From: Chalara sp. BL73
Lineage: Eukaryota; Ascomycota; Leotiomycetes; Helotiales
DNA length: 64,000 bases
Direction of reading: 5' to 3'
NCBI GenBank assembly: GCA_918026815.1
Contig: CAKJVC010000088.1
Coordinates: 1,364,001 to 1,428,000 of the forward strand
The notes under the pieces are model-generated. The model did not search any database, was not told where the DNA came from, and was given only the letters and a program-made list of their open reading frames with translations. The stretch's first letter is position 1; every line of letters starts with the position of its first letter. Shown one piece after another: positions 35,482-45,850 of the stretch. The translations under genes and the position numbers were made by a program.

Positions 35482-36162
35482 TTGCAATTGAGACGTTTTC
35501 GAACTGATCATCAGGAACCTTTTTTGGGACGACGTCTTTCCTTTCTGGAACCCAGCTGGAGGAAGGTCCCGTCTCGGGCAAGAAGAAAAGAGCCCGAGAA
35601 TGAATACTGCGCATTATCGCTGACTTGCAGACAACTATATGTTGAGGTCGTCCGTGGGGGGCTCTTCCATAAAAATGTCCGGTTTGCCTTCCGACATCCA
35701 CGGCTAGCTCTCCAGTAATTAGAATCAATCAATCCTATATTGAGAGAAAAGATACGCTCAATCCGTGTACGTTTTATGATTGTCCAACCTAGAATCCTCA
35801 ATACTCGCTCTCCAGCAAACATGTGGCAGACGTACCACTACGAGGGCAGCTATCATTCTAGGGTTCTCAAAGTCGCTACAATCTGTAGCTCCTTGCAAGA
35901 ATTAGTTTTGGAAACCTTTTACGAGTTTTCGCCATTTCCGAATTTCCTGGACGAGCTCACCCATCGTTTCATACCACAACTCATCAAGTTTCGCCGGTCT
36001 GCACCGCCCCTACCTTTTGACCACATGTGCAAACTGAAAAACTGCCTGTATATGCAAAGATACATCAGAGGCTCCAACAATAATAGATGGGTTCCAATTC
36101 ATCATGCACCGTTTCCACTGACCAGTATTCTTCGATGTCGCGGAGTCATGCGAGCTGTATAA
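35482..36162 (+). pseudogene. Disrupted gene of a fungal F-box-like / DUF family
   Basis: One frame reads NEYCALSLTCRQLYVEVVRG then LFHKNVRFAFRHP, a TAA stop at 35716-35718, then LESINPILREKIRSIRVRF and a further 140 residues (VATICSSLQELVLETFY) ending at 36162. The L..TCRQ.Y.E.. segment followed by an R..IR.IR strand and LQEL.L.. is a pattern I know from many fungal proteins of unknown role that often carry F-box-like N-termini. Sequence on both sides of the TAA stays in the same frame, so a single base change explains the break. The N-terminus is not clear; a basic start at 35161 lies in a separated piece. It could still be two short ORFs, but a broken gene is the simplest reading. Confidence 0.6.
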
Positions 36163-39100
36163 CATGATCAGGTAGTGCGCCTCCAAAAACAGATTGGTAA
36201 CAAGGACGCAGCAATATATTGGAGTGGGACGCAAGTTGTTGGACCCGAGATTGGGAAGTGTCTCTAGATTTGGCGTGCCCGTAAATAGAAGCGGTTCCTT
36301 TTATAGCTCTGGTACTGATGCTCGGTACACGTTTTTTAATTGATCATAGTTTTCAGGATCCTTCTAGTTTTGTTTATTTGCATCTGCCGAGTCTCCCGGA
36401 AATAGCGATCTCAGATTCTCGTCTCCCATCTCTATTGTCTAGGCTTGACACCACACTATTAAACTTGAATGGAGGTTTTATTCGGTTTACTGAAGGCAAG
36501 GATAGTGTCCTTTCTATTGTAGCGTTTTGAAAGCTCTGTAACGCAGCCTGTGTGTGAGTATTTGCGAATATCGTGAGGTTCGTTATAGTCACACGGAATG
36601 GTAAATTTCAAAGCTTTGCTCGATACAAGGCCGACTTGGAGTTTACCGACTATGTTCAACCTAGATATAAAGAGTATCAGCATCTTGAGAAAACTCAGAG
36701 TCTGAATGCTGCCAAAGACTCAAGGTACAGTATATATATATATTGAGTTTGGCAGAAATGCTAAAGCGGACGAGTTTGAATGCTGGTTATGCGAGGAAGG
36801 CAACGTATATCCTATACATTCCTTGACTAACTTGTAGCCAACCTCTTCTGACAGAGAGAGACAAGAGTGAGAAAAGTTCAGATTCAAATCTAGATAGGCT
36901 GCTGGGAAAGGAACGAGATGCGGAAGGCAGTCTCGTGTTCCGAGATAGATGATCTGCCCACTTCGGTGTTTTCCGGCCGGAAACTCTGGAAGAAATTAAA
37001 CTGCCTCTATTCCAAACTATAACATGCCGCCTGTCCTGCTGAGAGACTTGGAAAGTTCTTAGGTAGCTCAGAAATGTTAAAACCCGAATTCGAGGGATGG
37101 AATCCGCCTTGCCAAGCATTGCAGGTGAGCATGAAACTTTCCATGCGGTTATACTTTTGTGAATGCGAGGCTGTGGTTAGATTAAAGGTAGGAAACCCTA
37201 TGTCTTAATATATTCTGCTCGGGGGACGCTTGTGGGTTTTTTCACTGCCTATTGCTGGGCATATCCTTGGCAATTGCGGTGTTCCGCCAAGGATATAAGC
37301 TTAGTACGCAATCTCTTGATAACATGACGAAATGACAAATGGTAAAAGCATTTCCTATCTATTTCAACGACTAATTTATCCCTCAAAATTTGTTGGAGCG
37401 GTGATCCTGCGGAATTACCTGATGCAAGCTGCGTTTTGGAGGGGGACGTTACCCCATCTTTATATCCATGTTGATAGCATTCTTGGGCTAAGGCTACTGA
37501 CTCGAGGCTTGGGTTGTATAACATGTGAACCCCGATTTGTTTTGTGTTTGGAAACACAATCGTTCTGGAAAATCGAGTAATCATGTTTATTTTAGAGAGT
37601 TCGAAATATGCAGGTCATTTTCGTGGTTATATTCCCTATCGAGAGTTCTACATGCGGTGAATGCCGCTTCTAGAAGAGCACTTCTATTCGCAACATGCAT
37701 TGTTGATACCTTAAAACTACCTAGTGAATGTCCACTAAAGATATTTTCTGTGACAGTTTCGTCTGACTTTACTCTGCTGCTATTCTTTAAAATGCTGTCA
37801 TTTCTATATTGCGACATATTTGGAATTCATTCTGTAATTGGGATATGCAACCAGGCACTCCACTCAATTTCCCCTCAACCAAGACCGCATGACAAGAAGC
37901 AGCTTTAACGGTGCGGATCTGGATTTTCAATCAACCTAGATTGGATCCGTACCATAGCCATATGGCAGCTCCTCATGTATGACCTGATTCTTGCAGGAGG
38001 GTCCTAACCGAGAAGCTTAATTACGTGTCCAATCATGCACAACATGTTTCGATCGATCAAAGGCTTGTGATCGTGGACCTGTTTTCTTACGCCGATTTGC
38101 ACTTGGGGGTCTGAAAGAAGGCGAGAAGTTATAAATATACATCCCATTATTGAGCTGCCTTCTTCAGCAAGAACCATTGCAACTCGATGACCTCAAGAAT
38201 CAGTAATACCACTGTGTGGCAATCACGAAGTGTGTGTATGCTGATTGATTACAGCCTCATAAGTGAGTGGTAAGCAAATATTAATGAAACGAGTTAAATA
38301 CCCATGAAGAAGTCAACTTCTAGTGTACGACCACCCCGTACTTGTCGCTGCTATCCTTCTGGTTATTGTCATTCTTTGTATCGCGGCGAGTCTTGGAGGT
38401 GAAAATGCCTAGAGATTTATATCAAGTAGTTTGCCAAGCTCAAAGCTATAAAGATCACTTACCCCTGGGGCTAGCTCACCCAAATCAAGCGGGAGGGAAG
38501 TTGGCGGGCACTGACGTCTTGGTCTCTACCAAATGAGGCAATTATATACTTACTACAAGAATGGCTAAATGCATATCCATGACTCAAGTAAATTGTGTCC
38601 TTCAAATGATAGACTAACACTGGACTCGAGAAGTCAAAGGCGTTTTTACCTATCTTTTACTTGTGGAAGATATTTCACCTTTTCTCCTCAGCGACCAGCG
38701 TTTGTATATAGCAATACTACAAATTATGAGCCGGTTGCTGCTTATGCGTGCCAAGAAGTGTGCGATAGGTGTAAAATCCACATATGAACCCATATTCTAA
38801 CGGCTGGGCAGGGTGTGGAATGTCTTAACGGCTTCCACAGACAGAACTCTTTGCGAAGCCACTGCACGCTATGGAATTCCAAGCTGTTGGCAAGAATAAT
38901 TGCACCGGTAGGAAACGGAGCAGCACAAAAAAGTCAAACATCACTCGATGGGCAGTGAAAGCCTTGGATCAGCAACCCAAGAGTGAAGAATTGGATTCCC
39001 AAAAGTTTAATCAAGGTTTGGAATTAAACACTTTCCCCAGCAGTTGGGAATATTCTACACACTAGCGCGGATTGGCTTGTAGAGCGCGCGGAGCAAACAG

Positions 39101-40004
39101 CGAATTGTCGCATTAAAGTAAGACTTTCTCAGTATGCACCTATGAATCTAATGGTGATAGGCGAGGATAGAATCACACCGCAGGACCCTGAAGCGCACCC
39201 GGCATCTTCCATCTGCCAATTGCTGAGCAGAGGCGAAGCGCTCGTTGGCCCGTCATATGACTTGGTGCCAAGTATACGAAGACGATATCGAGGCTCAGTA
39301 AGCACACCCACGCGAAGAGCCTCACTCACAGGTGAGAAAAGCGTCGTCAACCACCAGAGCTATGGAAGAGACCAGACGATGCCGAGTCGACCGAAGAAAA
39401 GGCAATTTTGAAATCGTAAATGCATGTCGGTACTTGCGCCACGGGAGGGCTAAACCTTATTTGCAGACTGGTCGACCCCGAAGCCATGGACCCGAGCCTT
39501 GTGCAACCAGCAACAGATATCCGAGTCCATGGGTTGGTTAGATAGATAGAATAAACGGGAAGAAAAGGCAATTACGAGAGAATATGAATATCATTTACTG
39601 GAGCAGGCTAATGCACTAGAAAAGAGGACGTGAATATTGGAGATCAAGATTGAGATCTGCTAGCCAAGCGCCAAGATGAAGAGGAGGCGTTGAAATCTGC
39701 TGATTTTTCACGGTCAGCTTACCCCAGCTCAGACATCCCAACTTGGTTAGGGGACATCATCTTGGGCAGTACCCTCCACAAGCTTTGCCCCCAGACTACA
39801 CCTCAGTAGTCGTCGTCGGGGCCTCTGTACAAGAAAAATCCGTATTATGAGAGTCTTGGTAGGCTCACGGTCATGACGACCAGGGTAAACCAACATCTAG
39901 ATAAATATGTCTAGATACTCTCTCCTTTCAGAAGGGCCATCTTCTCAAGCAGAGCACTTTCTTTTACCTCTCCAGTTGTATTCTTTCCTATCAAAGCTTT
40001 AGTC
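36163..40004. other. Gene-poor AT-rich region, probably decayed
   Basis: Nearly 4 kb without a supportable gene. Short frames at 36318-36530, 37332-37580 and 37525-37908 (plus) and 37587-37817 (minus) are coding-like only in length. A (TA)n tract lies near 36731-36743. The last 100 bp (39900-40004) are pyrimidine-rich (ctctcctttc, ctttccta) as expected just upstream of the carbonic anhydrase start. Confidence 0.45.
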
Positions 40005-40849
40005 ATGCTCTTCCTTCTTCCCGTATACGTGCTGCTCGCAGGGCAAGCCGTGGCTTGCCCTCAGCATGACTCCCAGGCCCATGGCTATGGGGTCGTGAAA
40101 CGTGCCACTTCTACGTCAGACTGGGACTATGCTGCCTCGTACGATTGGCACACGGTAAATCCAGGTAATCCACCATGCTCGTGTCTCCAAAGGTCTGTAA
40201 CTGACAGATTACAGGCTATGCCCTCTGCCGTACCGGTACCCAACAATCTCCCATCAATCTACCTGCGAGAAGCCTGGCCGTCAAACACACTCCGGTATTC
40301 AACTACAAGAAGACCATCTTTGGAGATCTTTTTAACGCAGGTCGAGGTCCCGCGTTCAACCTCAAGTCCAACATCACCGACAATCCGTCGCTGACTTTTG
40401 ATGGCGAGACTGTATACTTGAAGGGTTGGCATATGCATACTCCAGCGGAACATACTATCGACGGTGTCCAGTCCAGGGCAGAGCTGCATCTTGTTCACGC
40501 CAATGCTGATAACCATGAGCGTGCTGTAGTAGGAATTCGGGTCGATATTGGACGCACAAAATCTGCATTCTTTCAGCAGTGGGTACAGCGGCTCCCTGGT
40601 CTGCAAGATAAGTCGACGGTGGCTCTTGAAGTCAATATTGCAGCTGCCCTGGCCGAGGTCGACAATTTGAAAGGCTATTGGACATATCAAGGAAGCCTAA
40701 CCAGCCCACCTTGCACAGAAGGCTTGAGATGGTTTGTTGCGTCCAAAGTTCTTAGTGTCGATAACGAACAGATGAAAGCACTTTTGAAGTCGAGCAGCTT
40801 TTCAGCCAGAGTCCTGCAAGGCCTATGGGAGCAGAATATCAATGTGTGA
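40005..40849 (+). CDS. Secreted alpha-class carbonic anhydrase
   Basis: Two exons, 40005..40164 and 40215..40849, with a 50-nt intron, give about 264 aa. The N-terminus is a signal peptide (MLFLLPVYVLLAGQAVAC). The catalytic domain starts with WDYAASYDWHTVNPG and CRTGTQQSPINLP. The zinc ligands are in GWHMHTPAEHTIDG (His126, His128) and AELHLVHAN (His145), and YQGSLTSPPCTEGLRWFV is the conserved C-terminal signature with the Thr of the active-site hydrogen-bond network. The enzyme hydrates CO2 to bicarbonate, here outside the cell or in the wall. A short Lys-Arg site (VVKR, about 31-34) might be cleaved by a Kex2-type protease to release a propeptide. Confidence 0.95.
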
Positions 40850-41154
40850 TGTAGCGGAGAAAGAGATAGACATGGGGTTCGGGGCGGGGCGGGGCGGGGC
40901 AGGGCAGTCCTAATTTTGGCGTTTGTATCTTCTCTTCTTACTGTACTGGAATATGGCCTTTGAGCTTTTATCCTCCACAGCTTGGGTTCCTTGGAATATA
41001 TTTTTATTCTTGATGTTTGGGGTTGGGATATAGAGCGTATCCATAAATGGCGCCTGTATATATCCTTTATATAGAATATGAGAATGGCCTTAGCACACCA
41101 GATGTGGGCCTAGCAATCTCGGAGTCAGCCAGTTCCCATTTGCATGGGTTGAGG
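40850..41154. other. Convergent 3' region with a guanine-rich tract
   Basis: The 305 bp between the convergent carbonic anhydrase and F-box genes hold both 3' UTRs. A G-rich tract lies at 40874-40904 on the plus strand, in the likely carbonic anhydrase 3' UTR: runs of four G separated by single C, then AGGG. It could form a quadruplex in RNA or the plus-strand DNA. No gene is seen. Confidence 0.7.
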
Positions 41155-41865
41155 CTACTTTGCTTTATCTAGCGTCCCTCTTCCGTCACCTGTAATGTGG
41201 AAAGTCCGCCATCCTGATCCCATTGCTGCATTTTCTAGCTGGCCCATTCTGACACCCTCCGCATTGCTCACCTTCCATGATGGAAAATTCAACTCATGCA
41301 CTGGTGGCTGTACAACAAGCATTCTCCGCCAACTAGCACCTCGCACGGTATATTTGCGGAACCTTTGGGTCCATTCTTTCCAGTCCAGCTGCCTCATAGA
41401 ATCGTCCGAAGGCCACTTCGTATCATAAGTATGTGTCGTGAATCGTTTGTCGCGTTCATCAAAGAAGTGCGCATCAGCATGGTGGTGCACCAACGGATTT
41501 GGCCTTGAAATATACTGCCTGTCAACTGCCGCGGGGGCAAAGAACAGGGCCTGCTGCAGCAACGCCGAGTCTGTGATTGTATCGTAGAAGGTGCTCGACA
41601 CAAGCTGAGCCGTGAGCAGAATTTCACGCATAGGCAGATGGAGCAGAATAGCCTCTAGTAGCTCAGGCATCGCAAGCACCTCTTCCATGGCAGATTGCAC
41701 ATTTGGTGGCCTCATTCTTGCGGTTGTGGTCTTAGATGGGCGCGTTACGAGTGTGCATTCAGAGCTGGTTGACTCAATGACGCTTAACTCGACAGACGCT
41801 TTTGGCGCGCTTGACAGGGCTTTGCGCCAAGATGCGACACTGGACAGCTTAGGAAACGAGAACAT
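41155..41865 (-). CDS. F-box protein
   Basis: A single exon of 236 codons. Residues 63-110 form an F-box: LAMPELLEAILLHLPMREIL, followed by QLVSSTFYDTI and LQQALFF. This is the helix bundle that binds Skp1 in SCF ubiquitin ligases. The N-terminal 55 residues are Ser/Thr/Lys-rich. The remainder (about 110-236) has a His-rich loop, LDWKEWTQRFRKYT, WRRMLVVQPPV and GWRTFHITGDG, which look like the small substrate region found in many uncharacterised fungal F-box proteins. No WD40 or LRR repeats are visible. The target is unknown. The start at 41865 is the first ATG in frame. Confidence 0.82.
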   Translation of the reverse strand: MFSFPKLSSVASWRKALSSAPKASVELSVIESTSSECTLVTRPSKTTTARMRPPNVQSAMEEVLAMPELLEAILLHLPMREILLTAQLVSSTFYDTITDSALLQQALFFAPAAVDRQYISRPNPLVHHHADAHFFDERDKRFTTHTYDTKWPSDDSMRQLDWKEWTQRFRKYTVRGASWRRMLVVQPPVHELNFPSWKVSNAEGVRMGQLENAAMGSGWRTFHITGDGRGTLDKAK

Positions 41866-42954
41866 GGCTTCTCCAGCATCTCAGATGGATGCTAGGCAGA
41901 GATCGCGTTGTTAATTGTGCTGTAGCTAGATGCGATCCAAGTTGTGATGGCGACGAAGGTACTGTTTAGATTGAGGAGGATGGAGAGAGGAGGTTGGACT
42001 CAGCCGTGCCCTTTTTCCCCCCAAAGGCGCGCCACCAATTTCAGTCTACCTCTTTGCCAACACCGCATCCCTCTTGCAAAGGACGGGACAGTGAGCCGTC
42101 TCGCAGCATGAGAATCCTCTTCTTCCACAGCTACTGTGGTTTCATCGCTCCGCCTCTCCTCTCGGTCGTCGGGACCTCCAGCCTCGTCATCAAAGTCGCA
42201 AAGCGAATTTTTCCGATTAAGGACATATAAATGTCTAAATATGACTCCACGGCACAGAGTTTGATGACATGTTTTTTTTGGGAGATTGCTGTCATATTCT
42301 GCGCAATTGATTTCGTCAGTGGTCGATGTTGTAAGCACAACCGGCTCGGGGTCCAAATTCACTATTTTCATTCGATGCAATGTGTGTATACTATGATGAA
42401 TACTCCTGTATAAGTTATGACGCGTTGCGCTTTACGGCGGGCCCAATTACTCAGGAAGTTCCTGACAAAGGTGGATCGATGGCATGTTACGTCCAGGAGC
42501 TGTGGAAGTTTCAAGAACCACAGAAATACTAAACCTCCTCGATTCCGTCGTCATTTATCCGTGCTTTCTGGCCAGGGGGTTTACTGCTCTTTTGAGTTTC
42601 CCATCATCGATGGAGTGGAGATATGTATAAGGCTGAAGCTCGGCAACCCTTTCCCATATGCACTAAGCAAGGGTGTTGATTTCCTAAAAGGGCTATGGGG
42701 TAGAGATACATCTATGATGGACTCCTCTCTTATGAAAATGCGAAAGCCTTCACTTAATGGATGTACTGAGATAGGTTCAATTTTCAAGTCAAGTCAAATC
42801 ACTCTTGGAGCCTTCGCCTCAGTTTGCCCTGTTAATACCCGGAAGCATTCGAATATCCACTTTAGATAGTTGTGCTTGAATCAACAAACGGCCATGCCTT
42901 GCAATCGGTACACATATCCCTATTTCAGAAACAATAATCTCAAGGGCTAATCGA
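41866..42954. other. Intergenic region
   Basis: Holds the F-box gene promoter and about 0.8 kb with no supportable gene. A plus frame at 42417-42869 of 150 codons has no motif and a composition like its antisense partner, so it is not called. The 3' end runs into the regulator-like fragment at 42955. Confidence 0.4.
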
Positions 42955-43401
42955 TCGTCTAGGAGAAAGAAGAGTCAACCTGCCACTCCTGGCACATTTC
43001 TCTTCATCGTCCAGACAGATCCGAGGTCGTCCGTGAGTCCAGACGTACGCCAACTCATTCGGAGACAAGCAATGCAAAAGGCCGGGACAGAACGGAAAGC
43101 TCGAGGAGGTTATGGCAAACATAATTTGGTTCAGTTCCCATTTCCTCAAACTATGGCAGAAGATAAATCCGAAGGTGACAATTCGGGTCCCAATTCGGCC
43201 GGTCCCGCATCTGTCTCCGAGAGGTTCAATACGCAATGTTCTACTTCCGTAGCACGAGAACCCCCTCGGACCTCTCAGGATATCCTGTCTCGGAAGCAGA
43301 ATGTCTCTTTGATTTCTGAGCAAGAGGAAACATCTCGGACTGCCGCCATCCCAATGTCACAGATGGCAGCACCTACACATACTCAGAAATCACGAGTATA
43401 G
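42955..43401 (+). pseudogene. N-terminal fragment of a fungal regulator-like protein
   Basis: One frame reads RRKKSQPATPGTFLFIVQTD, then VSPDVRQLIRRQAMQKAG, a basic stretch, and a Ser/Thr/Gln-rich tail ending at TAG 43399-43401. The pattern FLFV..D......S..VR..IR.....A is what I associate with the start of fungal proteins carrying a fungal-specific transcription-factor domain (DUF3468-like). Such proteins are several hundred residues long, whereas here only about 130-150 codons are open and no in-frame ATG precedes the motif within the open stretch. A first exon upstream is possible, but I found no convincing one. It is called a truncated relic with moderate confidence. Confidence 0.4.
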
Positions 43402-44079
43402 TTGGAGTCTATCATATCCCCGTTATCTTTAGCCTGATTGTAGGGAAAGAATGGTTCTACTTGATTTTTAGCGCAGCATTGCACACTTTGCCTCCAGTTT
43501 TCAGCAAAACAATATATGTTCTGGCCTGTGCGCAACAGCTACTAGGATAAGTTGGGCTTTGGAAATTTATAGCAAAGCTTGACCGCCTTTCTACCTCCAA
43601 ATCATTTCAGCATTTGTTTTTGCGATAATTGATAAATGCTACTTGGACCCGTTTCTCTTCTGTTGCTGCTCTGGTTGATGTCTATTCGGCTGGGCCAGTC
43701 GTTTGTTCTTTAATGGGCTTTGGCTGATGATTGTGCCTTTCCCGTTTATGATTCCCCTTCACCACTTATTACTGTCGGATTAGTTCCACCAAGGCAACGA
43801 GGCGACACTGTCAGACAGTCATGATTTCATGCAACTTTACAAATCTATTATTTTATTGAACACATCGAGAGCTTTAGTCCTGTCGTGGATCTTGGCTGTG
43901 ACAATCATTGGCGTGTGTAGCGATCATGCATGTTCGGTGACTGGAAAAGGCTCATGATGGAATCACTCAACCAGCGAATTGAAAGACGTGGGGGGTTTGA
44001 GGCTCACAAATATAGTCCCCTCTACCACTCACTATAAAGTGCGGGGGATTGGAGTTACGCAAATTTTCCATTGCGGCTC
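43402..44079. other. Spacer before the CorA-like gene
   Basis: No gene recognised. The missing remainder of the regulator-like fragment was looked for here and not found; all frames are interrupted. The last bases form the promoter of the CorA-like gene. Confidence 0.45.
44033..44039 (+). promoter_or_regulatory. TATA box of the CorA-like gene
   Basis: TATAAAG starts 47 bp before the ATG at 44080. If used, the 5' UTR would be only about 15-25 nt. An upstream first exon would make this site irrelevant. Confidence 0.35.
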
Positions 44080-45850
44080 ATGGATTATTTTCTGTTTCAG
44101 CAGTATTTGAAGGAATTCACCGTAATAGAAGAGTCAACAACATGCTTTGAAGTATTCTTGCAATCAGTATAAATCACTTCCTCTCCATTTATCAATATCA
44201 GCTAACAAAATGGCCGTCCGAATAGGACAAGAGCAATACGCACGTGACAGAAGAATCATCACTACCTGATATCGATATTGATGACTTTCTGCAAAGATCA
44301 GTATGCTTTTAGCGCCGTTGAGAGTACCCAGTCCATTGACCTTTGCAGGGCAGATTTGAGAGGAAAGCTCATAAAAATGCTAGTGGCATACGTTTGATGT
44401 AAGATTGACTATCAACTGGTGATCTTCAACAAATGACGCTGATTACCCAAGCTTGCAAAGGAATGTCGTTGACCGCGAAACGTTCGAACCGAAGCGTCTT
44501 AGCATGCAGAAAGGCACTTACCAAAAGATCATCAAGGAAATGCACCTTCCATTCTCATGGATAGAGACTTCAAGCGCCGTGGGCCCCTTTTTCTGGTATG
44601 GCATAGCCTCGAATTCCCAGAGCTCATACATTCGTATGCCGATTCCTTCATTTTGCTTCCAAATTTCGCTTATATAAGTAGAGATCATATATCGAAAGAG
44701 TGATGTCAAGAAGAAAGCGACACCACGTAATTGGGAGCTTGTACTGTCTTTCGATGTTTCTACCGGCATCACTAACGGCTTCTTTAAAGGGACAAGTAGG
44801 TCTGATATCGAAATGTGTTTGGACTGCTTGAAGAATTGTGTTGCTGAGATTGAGCATCCCATGTTCTTACCTCTTTTGATCTTCTCATATGATGCCGACT
44901 CAAAGGAAGATAAAAGGCTTCGCGATAACAGAGAACGTGTGCGCATTCTCGAGGGCGATATCACGAGAGCGGCGCACATCTTCAAAGATGAGGACTTCAC
45001 AAAAAGAGACACTGTAAATCTGGCACAAATGAACAGTGACCTGGTTGATTGCCACAAGGAAGTGCTTTGGAAGAGACCCGAAGGCTATCTCGCCATCCTT
45101 CATTCAATGGAACAAGCACTGTCTGGTTTCAAGGAAGTCTGCCCTTCAGAGCGGAAAGAACGATTAGAAGCCACTCACGGCATCTTAGAGCGACGTCTAA
45201 AGATGCTGAAAGCAAAACTTGAAGGCGTAAGCACCCATCGCCAGGTCACCATATCACGACTTGAGCTCATCGAGAGAGTCCTGCAAAACCTGGTATCCTT
45301 GAGTATCTTCCGTCAAGAGCAACAAATGAAACTCGGCAAACTAAGACGACAACAAACGGCAAAGATGGAGAAGTCTTGGGACCAGGAGCGGAGGGATATG
45401 CATCAGGCACAGAATGATTTTGAGAATATGGTGGAAGCCAGAAAGCAAACCGCCATAGGATTCCTTGGCGCATTGTTCCTGCCTGGCACATTCCTGGCTG
45501 TAAGCACATCCCCACGCTTCATTCATCATATTAGGATTTGCAATTTCCTTAAGTCCTTGGAGACAACCTTGCTCATCAAGTCGAAACAGTCAGTTTTTAG
45601 CACAAGTTTCTTCGACTTCCAGGCGGGTAATGCCGCCGGTATTATTTCGAAGAAGGTCTGGATATACTGGGCGTTCACGCTGCCGATTACCATAGTCCTG
45701 CTCGCGCTTTTGGCCTCTTGGCAAAGATGGCTACATAGACTTGGCGAGAAACGAGATGCCCAACTGAGGGCAGCAGAAGCTGAGGGAAAGCGGGAGAGGG
45801 AGATGTTGACTCAATCTTTGCGTAACATTGACTTGCATGAGATAGCGTGA
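44080..45850 (+). CDS. Fungal CorA-like (Mg2+ transporter-like) membrane protein
   Basis: Six exons fit in phase: 44080..44166, 44226..44300, 44349..44398, 44452..44633, 44682..45499 and 45590..45850, for about 490 aa. The N-terminal half is soluble alpha/beta with NWELVLSFDVSTGITNG and long helices (LERRLKMLKAKLEG; Gln/Lys-rich coiled coil near 330-390). Two membrane helices close the protein: IGFLGALFLPGTFLASVF and KVWIYWAFTLPITIVLLALL. Their order and the FLPGTF and WIYWA cores match the fungal CorA-like family. The ion-selective GMN motif of true CorA is absent, as is usual in these relatives, so transport of Mg2+ is not proven. The last splice (45500-45589) is certain, since it restores the first membrane helix. 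The first two exons are less sure, and an exon upstream of 44080 is possible. Confidence 0.8.

Noticed and set aside
42417..42869. 150-codon plus frame
   Set aside because: No motif, no good start context, and composition similar to surrounding non-coding DNA.
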